Assembly: GCA_018607135.1 (NCBI GenBank)
Contig: JABBCA010000082.1
Location: forward strand, 1 to 64,000
Direction of reading: 5' to 3'
DNA length: 64,000 nt
DNA from: Opitutales bacterium
GTDB taxonomy: Bacteria; Verrucomicrobiota; Verrucomicrobiia; Opitutales; Coraliomargaritaceae
Every line of letters begins with the position of its first letter. The stretch's first letter is position 1. A program made the position numbers and the translations under genes. Below, piece by piece: positions 14,049 through 24,530 of this stretch. The notes under the pieces were generated by a model. The model had not been told where the DNA came from and ran no database searches. It saw only the letters and a list, made by a program, of their open reading frames with translations.

Positions 14049-14519
14049 ATGGAATTTACACATATCGATAAAGATCAACGTCCCACCATGGTGGATGTCT
14101 CTCAAAAAGCCCCTTCTGAGCGTATCGCAATCGCTGAAGGCTTCGTTTACCTCGGCACCGAACTTATGCAGGCATTTACCGATGCAGGTTGGAGCTCAAA
14201 GAAAGGTCCGATACTTGACACCGCAATTATCGCAGGAACGATGGCAGCCAAGAAAACCTCAGAGCTGATCCCCTTCTGCCACCCCCTGAATTTAAAATCG
14301 GTAAAGATCGACATCGCCCCAGCAGATGAGGCGCGCCTACGCATCGAAGCTCGTGTTAAAGTCCTCGATCAAACAGGAGTCGAGATGGAAGCCCTTACTG
14401 CAGTCAGTGGTGCTGCACTCACAATTTACGATATGTGCAAAGCCGCTTCCAAAGACATCGTCATTGAGTCCACTCGATTGGTTAAAAAAACGGGCGGTAA
14501 GTCCGACTACTCGCGATGA
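14049..14519 (+). CDS. moaC: cyclic pyranopterin monophosphate synthase
   Basis: MVDVSQKAPSERIA, IAGTMAAKKTSELIPFCHPL, GVEMEALTAVSGAALTIYDMCKA. Confidence 0.97.
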   Translation: MEFTHIDKDQRPTMVDVSQKAPSERIAIAEGFVYLGTELMQAFTDAGWSSKKGPILDTAIIAGTMAAKKTSELIPFCHPLNLKSVKIDIAPADEARLRIEARVKVLDQTGVEMEALTAVSGAALTIYDMCKAASKDIVIESTRLVKKTGGKSDYSR

Positions 14520-15106
14520 GCCATGGTATTTACGGACTCGTCTTGGTTGGCGGCAAGAGCGAGCGTATGGGCAGTGACAAAGCGCTGCTGACATACGGCA
14601 GCCAAGACACTCAACTCGAACGCACCGCAACGCTACTCCACACCGTTTGTGAACGCGTGTATGTTTCTCAGCGCAAAGAACAGAACTTTGAATGCCCTCA
14701 AATCGCTGAACCGATTTACGATTCGATCCAAGGCATCCACGGCCCACTTTGTGGAATTTTATCCGCAATGGCCACTCACCCAAACGCTCATTGGCTCGTG
14801 CTCGCATGTGACCTCCCATTCATCACACAAGCAACGCTCGAAAAACTCATTGCACACTTTCGAGCCACTCAGCCAAAACTCACCGCCTATCAAAGCACTT
14901 ACGACGGCTTACCCGAACCACTCTGCGCTCTCTACCCTAGTGGCAGTGATCAAGGGCTCATCGAACTCTCCAAAGAGCTGGGCAAAAGCTGCCCTCGAAA
15001 GCTACTCATCGTTCAACAAGCACAACTCGTCCAACAAGACGATCCTCGCAGCTTAGATAATATCAATACCGCAGAAGAATACGCACGAACCATCGAGACT
15101 ATTTAA
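14516..15106 (+). CDS. mobA: molybdenum cofactor guanylyltransferase
   Basis: LVLVGGKSERMGSDKALLTY, GPLCGILSAM, LVLACDLPF; overlaps the moaC stop. Confidence 0.92.
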   Translation: MSHGIYGLVLVGGKSERMGSDKALLTYGSQDTQLERTATLLHTVCERVYVSQRKEQNFECPQIAEPIYDSIQGIHGPLCGILSAMATHPNAHWLVLACDLPFITQATLEKLIAHFRATQPKLTAYQSTYDGLPEPLCALYPSGSDQGLIELSKELGKSCPRKLLIVQQAQLVQQDDPRSLDNINTAEEYARTIETI

Positions 15107-15111
15107 CTCTT

Positions 15112-15351
15112 ATGCAGATCAAGATTCTCTACTTCGCCCAACTTGCTGACCTAGCAGGTAAAACAGTCGAAACACGCAAACTCAGTAGCCACTCTCCAGC
15201 AGACTTATACGCCGAACTCAAAGCTGCCTATCGTTTCCCACACGACTTCAAGCAACTGCAAGTCGCCATCAACCACGAGCTCTCCGCACACGAAGCCGAG
15301 CTCAAAGACGGCGACGAAGTTGCCTTCCTCCCGCCAATGACTGGCGGCTAA
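15112..15351 (+). CDS. moaD: molybdopterin synthase sulfur carrier subunit
   Basis: 79-aa ubiquitin-like protein ending DGDEVAFLPPMTGG. Confidence 0.93.
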   Translation: MQIKILYFAQLADLAGKTVETRKLSSHSPADLYAELKAAYRFPHDFKQLQVAINHELSAHEAELKDGDEVAFLPPMTGG

Positions 15352-15407
15352 GCCAACTAGAAGTGAACATACAAAAGTCATACACAGAGGAACCGACAGC
15401 GGAACGT

Positions 15408-15541
15408 CCAAGGTCAAATTCTGAAGTCTGGATGCGTAGATGAGACATTCCAGTCTGACGTTCCCAGAGCAGCCCGCCCTAGAGTGTCCCGATTTCCACG
15501 GGTTAACTGTAGCCGAAATCGTGAGATTTTGAACCAAAGAC
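15408..15541. repeat. dispersed intergenic repeat, copy 2 (downstream of moaD), direct orientation to copy 1
   Basis: see copy 1; shared AGACATTCC, CCCAGAGCA, GATTTCCA, TAACTGTAGC, GAAATC, AGATTTTG in order. Confidence 0.8.
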
Positions 15542-15722
15542 CGCCGTGTGTCCCCCTTCCCAGCCGCAGGTTTTACACTACGACACGCTCAAGGCAGACA
15601 GGTGGAGCCTCGACTCCCTGAAACTGACAACGCTGTAATGACGCGCAGGGCCCAGTCTTCGTAATCGCTTCGACTTGACAGGCATACACCGCCATCAAGA
15701 AACAATTATCTAAATTGGAAGC

Positions 15723-15740
15723 GCGGACCTCCGTGTCGGC
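15723..15740. repeat. REP-like hairpin with CTCC loop
   Basis: GCGGAC-CTCC-GTGTCGGC; same plan as 54014-54028 with a compensatory stem change. Confidence 0.5.
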
Positions 15741-15882
15741 ATCCGTTTGATTTGCGACCTTCCCATAGCGCACTGGTGTCCGGACCTAGTCGGACGCTCT
15801 CGCCTGGAGGGTTAAGACGGAACCCCCACAGACTTGACTTAATTGCGCCCTACGCCGATTCTCGTCGCTTCATTTTTTCACT

Positions 15883-16866
15883 ATGGCTACTGAGACACTC
15901 AACTACGAACCTATGGTATTTAATCCTCGCACAGAGGAGACACCGCTTTCTGCGATTCAGGAGGAAGTGCTGAAGCTTAAAAAAGAGCGAAATGCCGTCA
16001 TCTTGGCGCATAACTACCAAGTAGACGAGATCCAGCGTGTTGCAGACTATGTAGGTGATTCCCTTGGGCTCGCCTACCAAGCGGCAGAAGCCGAGCAAGA
16101 CAGTATCGTATTCTGCGGAGTGCACTTTATGGCAGAAACTGCCAAGATCGTGAATCCTTCCAAGACCGTGCTCCTTCCTGATATGGAAGCGGGTTGCTCG
16201 CTCGCCGACTCCTGCCCTGCCGAAAAGCTGGCTGCCTACAAGGAGGCGAATCCAAATGTTTATGTGGTCGCCTACATCAATTGCTCGGCAGCGGTGAAAG
16301 CACTTTGTGATGTGATCTGCACTAGCGGCAACGCGAAGAAGATCATCGAAAACGTGCCAGCCGACCGCGATATTCTCTTCGTGCCGGATCAAAATCTAGG
16401 TCAATGGGTGTCCAAGCAGACCGGCCGCGAAATGCAACTCTGGCCAGGCTCGTGCTACGCGCACGTGCTGTTCACACAGCAAGCGATTGAAAAGATTAAA
16501 TTGAAGTTTCCAGAAGCCCTTGTGGTCGCCCACCCTGAATGCGTGGAAACCGTGCGCGATAATGCCGACGAAGTCTGCAGCACCGAGAAGATGATTGGTT
16601 TCTGTAAAGACAGCGACGCCGAGCAATTCATCGTGGTCACCGAGCCAGGCATGATCCACCGCCTCCAACGCGAAGTGCCCAGCAAGACGTTCATCGCCGG
16701 CCCAACCGATACCTGCGCCTGCAACGAGTGCCGCTTCATGAAGATGAACACCATCGAGAAGCTCCGCAATTGTCTCCGCGACATGACCCCAGCAATCGAG
16801 ATGGAAGAATCGATGCGTGAAAAAGCCTTCGTGCCCTTGAAGCGCATGTTGGACTGGAGCCGCTAG
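15883..16866 (+). CDS. nadA: quinolinate synthase
   Basis: VILAHNYQVDEIQRVADYVGDSLGLA, VVAHPECVETVRDNAD, CACNECRFMKMNT; conserved cysteines. Confidence 0.97.
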   Translation: MATETLNYEPMVFNPRTEETPLSAIQEEVLKLKKERNAVILAHNYQVDEIQRVADYVGDSLGLAYQAAEAEQDSIVFCGVHFMAETAKIVNPSKTVLLPDMEAGCSLADSCPAEKLAAYKEANPNVYVVAYINCSAAVKALCDVICTSGNAKKIIENVPADRDILFVPDQNLGQWVSKQTGREMQLWPGSCYAHVLFTQQAIEKIKLKFPEALVVAHPECVETVRDNADEVCSTEKMIGFCKDSDAEQFIVVTEPGMIHRLQREVPSKTFIAGPTDTCACNECRFMKMNTIEKLRNCLRDMTPAIEMEESMREKAFVPLKRMLDWSR

Positions 16867-16883
16867 GCCCCGCCTTCATCTCA

Positions 16884-17001
16884 CTCCTAATCGTAATCTT
16901 AATCCTCTCTGGATGACGTTCGCTCAGTGATTGAGATTAGCAAGTGTCAGTCTTTCCGACTGTGCACGCCACCTCTGCGCCATTGAGATTACGATTAGGA
17001 G
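16884..17001. repeat. inverted repeat with 15-bp perfect arms (family A)
   Basis: CTCCTAATCGTAATC (16884-16898) / GATTACGATTAGGAG (16987-17001). Confidence 0.85.
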
Positions 17002-17022
17002 GAAGATTGAAACTTTATCACC

Positions 17023-18213
17023 ATGGATTCCAACGCCGAACAAACGTATCGCTACGATAAGCTGCGGGCACCGTTTTATGGTATCCTTGAGGCTGGGTGG
17101 AGCGCGTTTGCTTTGGTCATCGCGATCCGCTATTTTGAAGCGCCTGAGAAGTTCAAGGCTTTGATCGCGGGTGCGTGGTCGATGGGGTTCTTACTGACTC
17201 CGGTCACGCTCTACTTAGTCGCAAAACTACGTAAAGAGCCGCACCTCGCGTGTGCATTGATGTTTGGCACCTCTGCGGTGCTGATGATCGGTGCGACGCT
17301 CGCGCAAAGCCTTGTTCTGTATACCCTGTTGATCATGCTCGCTCAGATCGCGACCGCACAACAAGGGCCGCTCATGCTACAGATCTACGCAGAGAACTAT
17401 TCAGCCAAGGAACGCGGCAGTCGAATGACGGTGCCGTTTATTTTGACGGCGATTTGTGCGGTGCCATTCTCCTACTTTGGAGGTCTGCTACTCGACCTCT
17501 CGATTGAGTATTATCGAATCCTCTTCGTGATCATCATGTTGGCTGCGGTCGCTGCGGCATTCGCGGTCTACCGGATGCCAAGTCAGCCGATGTCGACTGA
17601 GCACATCGGCAATCCTTGGCAGAATTTTAGCCTGATATGGGAGGATCGCTTATTTGGATTTCTATGTGGTAGTTGGATGTTGCTCGGCTTTGGCAATTTG
17701 ATCACCCTCCCCATTCGTATCGAGTATCTGGCCAATCCACTGTATGGGATCAACGCCGACAACACCACGATTGGCTTGCTTATCGTCGTCGTGCCAGCCA
17801 TTGCACGCATCCTCGGCACAAAGCTGTGGGGGCGCTTGTTTGATAACATGCACCTAATCAGCACGCGCAACCTGCTGAACATTTTCTTTATACTCAGTAT
17901 CGGTTTCTTCTTTTTCTCCACCAACATCATCATGCTCACCGTCGGCATGGCGTTCCTAGGGTTTGCTATGGGCGGTGGTAAAATCATCTGGAGCCTCTGG
18001 GTGACGAAGATTGCGCCCGATCATAAGGCATCATCCTATATGAGCATCCACATGGCACTCACCGGCCTACGCGGATCCGTGGCACCGTTTATCGGCTATT
18101 GGATCTTAAGCCAATCCGCGCCGATCTATGTCGCGATGGCAGGCATGATGTTGATCCTTGTATCCATGGCGCTGTTTGAAGTCGTGCGAAGCCATCCCCG
18201 ATTTAACGCGTAG
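17023..18213 (+). CDS. MFS transporter
   Basis: 396 aa with about 12 hydrophobic segments; AENYSAKERGSRMTVPFILTA. Confidence 0.85.
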   Translation: MDSNAEQTYRYDKLRAPFYGILEAGWSAFALVIAIRYFEAPEKFKALIAGAWSMGFLLTPVTLYLVAKLRKEPHLACALMFGTSAVLMIGATLAQSLVLYTLLIMLAQIATAQQGPLMLQIYAENYSAKERGSRMTVPFILTAICAVPFSYFGGLLLDLSIEYYRILFVIIMLAAVAAAFAVYRMPSQPMSTEHIGNPWQNFSLIWEDRLFGFLCGSWMLLGFGNLITLPIRIEYLANPLYGINADNTTIGLLIVVVPAIARILGTKLWGRLFDNMHLISTRNLLNIFFILSIGFFFFSTNIIMLTVGMAFLGFAMGGGKIIWSLWVTKIAPDHKASSYMSIHMALTGLRGSVAPFIGYWILSQSAPIYVAMAGMMLILVSMALFEVVRSHPRFNA

Positions 18214-18225
18214 TGAAGTCTAATC

Positions 18226-18308
18226 ATAATCTGACTCTTCATCCGAATCTCCACGGCTCAGCTGGAACACAGAGCGGGAATGGATTAGGATGAGGAGTCA
18301 GATTAAGA
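18226..18308. repeat. inverted repeat between convergent genes (family A)
   Basis: TAATCTGACTCTTCATCCGAATC / GATTAGGATGAGGAGTCAGATTA, two mismatches. Confidence 0.8.
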
Positions 18309-18314
18309 CGGGCA

Positions 18315-19328
18315 CTAATGTGACTCTTCAATGTGCCGCTTCAAAGCATCGTAGCCAAAATCATTTTCAAAATCGCGCCAGACCGAGTGCGAGTGGTTTC
18401 CTTCATTCTGCACGTTGGCATACTCCAAAAGAAAGGTGGGCCCTTGAACTCGGTAATACATCGGCTTACTCTGCTCTTTTGAGCCTGCCCAAGTAAACGT
18501 GATCTTTTCAAAACCTGCAGCATCGATCTTCCCCATGTCATCATCTGCGATGAGTGTTTTGTAGCGAGCTACGTATTCAAGAATCAATACTCGCAACTGA
18601 TCCACTTGCTCCCGAGTCATCTCCGCAGCTAATAAGCCCGACGGGGCAAAGGCTGCGACTTTGCGATCTCCACGGGTAATTATCTCACGGATCGGATCCT
18701 CGGAGATTTTCGCTTTTGATAATTGCTCCGTATTGAGCATCGCGATCAATTTCAATGCTTGATCCGCTTCAGCCGCTAAAGGTCTTTTCTGCATAGATTC
18801 ATTGTGTGTATAACGATCCGGATTGGAGCCCATGAAGGAGGGTGTCACAAAAACCTCATGCCCATCGACCACTGTCAGATTGATCGAAAGATGGTGTCCT
18901 TCAATCGCCACGCCCCATGACTTGGTTGTGCTCGGCTCTCCAAATACTGTAATAAAATAATTCTCTGGGTTCCGATACTTCGACCTTCCTGAGCGCTCCC
19001 ACAGCACATGCTCTGCACCGATCACACCTTTGGCTTTGTCATGCCCCGACTCACTGAAAACGATCACGAAGACCTGTTTCGATAAATGCTTCTGCTCTGG
19101 CGTCATCGCCGCCCAGGGCAAGCCTTTGCGCTGTTTCGGCACATAGTGCCAATCACTGCGTTGCTGCGATGTGAACGGAACCCGTGTTTGCTTCAATTGT
19201 GCTCCATCAAGCGAGTCGAGATAGGCGGTCACTGCTGCGGCCATGGGTTCGATCAGGTCGCTCTCATGGGCGTGTGTCGTAGCAGGTAAATAAAGAGCAA
19301 GAATGAGTAGAAGCTGATAGAGGCGCAT
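18315..19328 (-). CDS. DUF3500 family protein
   Basis: signal peptide; GLPWAAMTPEQ, GKVIGAEHVLWE-like region, YFITVFGEPSTTKSWGVAIEGHHLSINLTVVDG, TPSFMGSNP. Confidence 0.85.
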   Translation of the reverse strand: MRLYQLLLILALYLPATTHAHESDLIEPMAAAVTAYLDSLDGAQLKQTRVPFTSQQRSDWHYVPKQRKGLPWAAMTPEQKHLSKQVFVIVFSESGHDKAKGVIGAEHVLWERSGRSKYRNPENYFITVFGEPSTTKSWGVAIEGHHLSINLTVVDGHEVFVTPSFMGSNPDRYTHNESMQKRPLAAEADQALKLIAMLNTEQLSKAKISEDPIREIITRGDRKVAAFAPSGLLAAEMTREQVDQLRVLILEYVARYKTLIADDDMGKIDAAGFEKITFTWAGSKEQSKPMYYRVQGPTFLLEYANVQNEGNHSHSVWRDFENDFGYDALKRHIEESH

Positions 19329-19441
19329 ATCGGAAAGGAGTTAGCAGGTAGCATTTAGGAGTTAGCTCTGCTCGGCAATTGTTTCTGGAATCTCTGGTCT
19401 ACATAGGCTAACTGCTAATTGATTATTTATAGCTGCTGAAT

Positions 19442-20239
19442 CTAGGAACTAGATAATCCTTGATACGCTTGGCGCAATGCTGCGATTGCATCGCCTTTCG
19501 GCATGAACTCGTGGCCGACATATAAATCGTAGCCCGTGGCACGAATCGCCTTTGCAAGTGCGGGATAGTTAATCTCCTGTGCATCATCCAAATCATTACG
19601 CCCGGGCACACCAGCGGTATGGTAATGGCCTATCCATTGAGCGGCGCGCTGTATATTGGAAATCAAATTCCCTTCCATGATCTGCATGTGGTAAATATCG
19701 TAGAGAATCTTACAACGTGGACTATTGACCCTTTCACACAAGCTCACTGCCCAGTCAGTGTGATCACAGAGATAATATGGGTGATCGACAGTGGAATTGA
19801 GCAGCTCCATGTTTAGGTTCACACCCTTCTCTTCAGCATAGGGCGCAATCCGCTTCAGACCCTCCGCACAGATTTCTAAGGCCTCAGTATCACTCTCACC
19901 AGAGTTGCGATGTCCGCTCAAAGTGATCAGTCCCGGGATCTCATACTTCGACGCGAGATCAATGGATTCGCGAAGCTCTGCGACGAGGCGTTCATGATTG
20001 GCACGACGCGAAAAACCTTCTGCATGCGAACCATCGGTCGGTGATTCATGGCCGTGGCCGACAAAGGAAACAACTCGTAAGCCTCTCGAAAGCGCCGCAT
20101 CAATCAGTTCCTCAAACTGAGGCTCCGGACTCCAGAACTCAACTGCAGAAAATCCAACGGATTTCACTTCATCTAAAAAATCACCCAGTGAATCCGTTTC
20201 TGGTTTCATCATGGGAACGACTACGGATTGTTTAAACAT
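19442..20239 (-). CDS. hydroxypyruvate isomerase-like TIM-barrel protein
   Basis: NMELLNSTVDHPYYLCDHTDWAVSLCERVNSPRCKILYDIYHMQIMEGNLI; GHYHTAGVPGRNDLDD. Confidence 0.88.
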   Translation of the reverse strand: MFKQSVVVPMMKPETDSLGDFLDEVKSVGFSAVEFWSPEPQFEELIDAALSRGLRVVSFVGHGHESPTDGSHAEGFSRRANHERLVAELRESIDLASKYEIPGLITLSGHRNSGESDTEALEICAEGLKRIAPYAEEKGVNLNMELLNSTVDHPYYLCDHTDWAVSLCERVNSPRCKILYDIYHMQIMEGNLISNIQRAAQWIGHYHTAGVPGRNDLDDAQEINYPALAKAIRATGYDLYVGHEFMPKGDAIAALRQAYQGLSSS

Positions 20240-20506
20240 CGTGACTTTGGATCCTTTCCTCCTGTCTGCTCTTGGCAATTGTTCAAATCTTGAAATAGAT
20301 ATTCAGTAAAATCCAACGCGACCGCTTCGAAAAGTTTCATCGATAACTCTAATACAATAAAAGGCCACGCATCCCTAACCTAGATGCGTGGCCACCCTAC
20401 ACAACTAGACGAACCACTATTAACCATCATAAATCGAAGCCACACTCAGAAATCACGACGCTGTAGATATATTTTCATATAGGAATTCAGGTTTCAAAGA
20501 TTCGGC

Positions 20507-21799
20507 TTAATACTCTTTCCAGTCTTTTGCTTCACCAGGAACTGCAGGCAGTTCATTTGGCATCTCGACTTCGCCGTTTTCAAAATCAAGAGCTGCAGGT
20601 GAGAGCGTAAAGTTGTAGTAAGGTGATTTCACATTTTCTGAAACGTCGACCCAACGTATCAATTTACCAGTATAAGCTGCCATACGGCCGGCAATCGCAC
20701 ACAGAGTCGCATCGGCAACCTCGCGAGAACGATTCATTGGTTCACCTTTACCACGCACACTCTTCAACAAGTCTACGTGCTCTTGAATAATACCTGAAGT
20801 ATGCGCGACAATAATTGGATCAATCTTCACCTCTTTACCAGAGACTTTCACACCGTTGATAAATCCCTTAGTGCCACGGAAGCTCTCGCCAACACGATTG
20901 TAGCAACCTGCGATTTGACGGCACTGACTGTGAATGTGAATGCCGTCCCCGTAATCCATATCGACGCTGAAGAAATCAAACTGATTGCCCCCCGCGACTT
21001 CGCGGCGCGCACAGCCTCCGTAACCGATGAAGGCCTTCGGCATACGTCCCATCAACCAATTCGTTACGTCTAACTGGTGGACGTGTTGCTCAACAATGTG
21101 GTCTCCCGACATCTCAGTAAAATTCAGCCAATTACGCGTAAGAAAGTCTGCATTACTCATTCCAGGCGTGCGAGTCGCCTTCCACAAGGTGCCCATATTC
21201 CATGAGATTGAGCCGCCCACAATGTCGCCAATCGCACCTGCGGCGACCTTAGCAGCCATTTCTAGATAGCTTTGTCGATGTCGACGCTGCGTGCCTGCAA
21301 CCACTGTTAACCCCTTTGATTTAGCGAGCTCACCGACTGCGATGACCTTACGTGCTCCGACTGGATCGACTGCAACAGGCTTCTCGATGAAACAATGCTT
21401 ACCTGCTTTCACGCAAGCTTCAAAATGAACAGGACGAAATGCCGGCGGTGTCGCCATCAACACCACTTCAGCATCGGAATTTGCTACCTTGTGATAGGCA
21501 TCGAAACCATAATGAACTTTAGAAGTATCCAGTTTATACCCACTCGCGACTTTCTCGACCCTATCTTGAAACGCATCGGCCAGTGCAACGACCTCGACTT
21601 CAATACCAAGAAGCCCTGCCGCTTCATGGAAGTTCCTCAATGCACCCCCACCACGGCCACCACATCCAATCAGCCCCACCTTAATCTTACTGGTATGGAT
21701 ACCACTCGCAGTTTGCGCTCCGAGTATATTAAATGAGGAAAGCGCGGCTGAGGATACCGCAGCGGCTTTAACAAAATCGCGTCGTGTTACGTTGTTCAT
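20507..21799 (-). CDS. Gfo/Idh/MocA family oxidoreductase with Tat-like signal
   Basis: TRRDFVKAAAVSSAA; KVGLIGCGGRGGGAL; CVKAGKHCFIEKPVAVDPVG. Confidence 0.95.
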   Translation of the reverse strand: MNNVTRRDFVKAAAVSSAALSSFNILGAQTASGIHTSKIKVGLIGCGGRGGGALRNFHEAAGLLGIEVEVVALADAFQDRVEKVASGYKLDTSKVHYGFDAYHKVANSDAEVVLMATPPAFRPVHFEACVKAGKHCFIEKPVAVDPVGARKVIAVGELAKSKGLTVVAGTQRRHRQSYLEMAAKVAAGAIGDIVGGSISWNMGTLWKATRTPGMSNADFLTRNWLNFTEMSGDHIVEQHVHQLDVTNWLMGRMPKAFIGYGGCARREVAGGNQFDFFSVDMDYGDGIHIHSQCRQIAGCYNRVGESFRGTKGFINGVKVSGKEVKIDPIIVAHTSGIIQEHVDLLKSVRGKGEPMNRSREVADATLCAIAGRMAAYTGKLIRWVDVSENVKSPYYNFTLSPAALDFENGEVEMPNELPAVPGEAKDWKEY

Positions 21800-21820
21800 T
21801 TTGAATGTATTGGGGATTAA

Positions 21821-22627
21821 TTACTTAGAGGTTTTTAGATTCTCAGCTACAGGCCGACCTGCTGCCCAGAGGAAGCCACGAGTGAGCATCTGCATGTAGT
21901 TGGCCTCCATCATCGTTTCGTTGTGATGACCAATCGTGGTCGCAAATACACGTGTCTTATTTGGACCATAGTAACTCACCCAGATGTTCGGATGCAGGAC
22001 CCCATCTTTTTCAGATTTAGATTTCGCTAACACAGTCGTCTGAGGAAAGACCTTTTCAATAAAGTAGAGCTCTCCATTTGGAGTCGTCCAATTTTCCAAG
22101 CCCTTCATGACCTCATGCTCAGGCAATTCGATCTGCACTTCGAACGGATGCTTAGGGCCGTGCCGAGGTGTATGCACTCCACAGAACTCATACCAATCCT
22201 CGGCATTCGCCCCTTCACGGTAACTATGCATCGAGCAATGCACTAACACCGCTGGCACACCATCTAAATGAGGTTGAAGTATGCCAGCAATGTAATCCTC
22301 ATCACCAATCTGCGCAAAGCATTCATTATGGACGACGACATCGTAGCCCTTGGCCCAATCTGGGTTCTTGTAGAAATCCAAGAGGACATTCCCCGCCTTG
22401 GTGCGCTGATGTAAAAGGGTCCACTGCACACGCAGCCCAGTATGCGTATCAATCATCGCGGGGATCAACTCACGCTGTGTATCATAATCATGGCAGCAGC
22501 CCCCAGTAATCAACAAGGCCTTGATCTCTGGCTTAGGGGAACGTTTAGGCTTTGCCGAAAGACTTGCCGTAAGGACTGCAGTGATCCCTGCTAGAAGCAA
22601 AAAACGAGGCATTCGTAGAAACTTCAT
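21821..22627 (-). CDS. ThuA-like domain protein
   Basis: [33 protein letters not shown]-type region TIGHHNETM. Confidence 0.9.
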   Translation of the reverse strand: MKFLRMPRFLLLAGITAVLTASLSAKPKRSPKPEIKALLITGGCCHDYDTQRELIPAMIDTHTGLRVQWTLLHQRTKAGNVLLDFYKNPDWAKGYDVVVHNECFAQIGDEDYIAGILQPHLDGVPAVLVHCSMHSYREGANAEDWYEFCGVHTPRHGPKHPFEVQIELPEHEVMKGLENWTTPNGELYFIEKVFPQTTVLAKSKSEKDGVLHPNIWVSYYGPNKTRVFATTIGHHNETMMEANYMQMLTRGFLWAAGRPVAENLKTSK

Positions 22628-22634
22628 AGTGGGG

Positions 22635-23549
22635 CTATTTCTGTTTAGGTTTGGGATAGTCTTGATTCAGTTCGAGGTCGGCATCAGTTGGCGTGCTTGA
22701 GGGCACACCCTTTTCGGGTATGTCTAGATGTGCGGTCCAGGCGATCGCATTGAGGACTGTTTTTCTAAAGTCATCTTGCTGCCAGTTCTTATGAAAGTGC
22801 CCACCTGTAAAACCAAAGCTACGTCCACCGTTCTCACGTTCGTAGGCCCAAGCCACTACTTGCTCTTTACCTGCTTTGACCTCCGCAAGAACCGTCGGAT
22901 TACTGACTCGGCCTGGATTATTGTCTTTGCGCTCTGTTAACGTTTCGAGCGGAGGTAGAGCCGATAGTATGGGGGTCACGCCTTTCATTTCTGGCTGAAA
23001 ACGCATGTGATAATACCACTCGTCGAGAATGCTAAACGGCTTTACACCATTTGCAATTGGGTGATCTGGAAAGACCGAGAACTCGGCGGTCCAATGTGGA
23101 TTGACCGACCACCCTACGGCAAAGTAACCGCCCAACCATTCAAGGAATTGCTCTCCCATCACTTCAGGTTCAACTTCAACTGCGAAGTGTAAGCATGAAA
23201 CGCCAACACCTTGATCGACCCAGTCCTGTATAGTTGCTTGGTGCGCTTTCGCCATGTGGTTCTTATACCCGTCACAATACATCACTATGGCGTCGGGCAT
23301 CGCATCCTCATCAACGATTTCGGGCCATGCGCCCTCAGTCACCACGGTTGCGTTCACTCCAAGGCCGCTCTCGTTCAGGCACTTGGCAAGTAGCATGGAG
23401 CCAGCACGGTGCTCATGTGCACCATAGCCATGGCTCTTCTTACCAGCTAAGAAGATAACCTCCTTGGTATCGTCCGAAGACTCTAAATGTAGTCCACAAC
23501 CACTGCTAAGGACTATGAAACAAAGAATCGCGGTTGATGAAGCTTTCAT
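22635..23549 (-). CDS. ThuA-like domain lipoprotein
   Basis: lipobox [50 protein letters not shown]. Confidence 0.9.
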   Translation of the reverse strand: MKASSTAILCFIVLSSGCGLHLESSDDTKEVIFLAGKKSHGYGAHEHRAGSMLLAKCLNESGLGVNATVVTEGAWPEIVDEDAMPDAIVMYCDGYKNHMAKAHQATIQDWVDQGVGVSCLHFAVEVEPEVMGEQFLEWLGGYFAVGWSVNPHWTAEFSVFPDHPIANGVKPFSILDEWYYHMRFQPEMKGVTPILSALPPLETLTERKDNNPGRVSNPTVLAEVKAGKEQVVAWAYERENGGRSFGFTGGHFHKNWQQDDFRKTVLNAIAWTAHLDIPEKGVPSSTPTDADLELNQDYPKPKQK

Positions 23550-23579
23550 GAGTAACTGATTTTATTAACGATTAAAGTG

Positions 23580-24431
23580 TTATAATGATTTCCACGTTTC
23601 TTGCAGAAATTGAATACCCTCTACTGAGATCTGTCTTGGGCTGTCATAGAGCTTACGCCAGATTGAGGTCGCTTTAGCAAGCACCTCATTATCCGAAGTA
23701 AAGCTCTCTATCACGATATCTCCTTGATAGTGGATCGCTTTTAACGCAGCGAGCACACTCGACCAATCGACTTGGTCCTCACCGATCAATCCACGGTGAC
23801 TGGCGCTAGCATGAACATGCCCAATGTGATCCGCCGCCGCCATAATGGCCGCCGCAGAGTCCGCTTCCTCGATATTCATATGAAACGTGTCCACGTGTAT
23901 TTTCAACGCAGGACTTCCGACTCGCTCGATTAGATCAGTCGCTTGTGCGAGTGTGTTAATACAATCCGTCTCAAATCGATTTAAAGGCTCAATTGCGATA
24001 ATGAGGCCCGCGGCTTCCGCTTGTTTGCACAGGGGCTTCAAGTTTTCAGTAATTAGATTGAGTTGCGCCTCTCTTTCTTCTGCTGAGTAGCGATCCGCGT
24101 GCCCAGTCTCTGAATAAAAAGGACCACATACCACCTTCGAACCCAGTTGCTCCGCAAGCACGATCAACTCACTGATAAACTGAATAGAGTGTTGCTGCTC
24201 CTCGGCAGTGCCACGCAAGTCTCGGCCTGGAACCATCGCGCCACAAACGATGGGCCGTTCCATATTTGCAGTCTTTAGGGCGTCCACGACCTTGGATGCT
24301 GTGATACCGCTGACATCGACAATTGCCAATTCGATGACGTCCGCACCGTAAGACTTGAATTCTTGAATCAAGGGTATGTCCGCATCGGAAAAACCAGTGC
24401 TCACGAGAAATGTGTTGAGGCCGAATCGCAT
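23580..24431 (-). CDS. sugar phosphate isomerase/epimerase (ketose 3-epimerase-like)
   Basis: IAIEPLNRFETDCINTLAQATDLIERV, LKIHVDTFHMNIEE, GHVHASASHRG. Confidence 0.9.
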   Translation of the reverse strand: MRFGLNTFLVSTGFSDADIPLIQEFKSYGADVIELAIVDVSGITASKVVDALKTANMERPIVCGAMVPGRDLRGTAEEQQHSIQFISELIVLAEQLGSKVVCGPFYSETGHADRYSAEEREAQLNLITENLKPLCKQAEAAGLIIAIEPLNRFETDCINTLAQATDLIERVGSPALKIHVDTFHMNIEEADSAAAIMAAADHIGHVHASASHRGLIGEDQVDWSSVLAALKAIHYQGDIVIESFTSDNEVLAKATSIWRKLYDSPRQISVEGIQFLQETWKSL

Positions 24432-24530
24432 GGGGTAAAATCAGTAGTCAGCTAAAATAACATATTTACAGCTTTGAACCTTGGAAATAATCAGCATTTT
24501 TGTGTATAAAATCGGCATCACATACAAATT

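Noticed and set aside
15573-15773. 66-aa minus-strand ORF between moaD and nadA
   Set aside because: No family resemblance; overlaps hairpin-rich intergenic sequence
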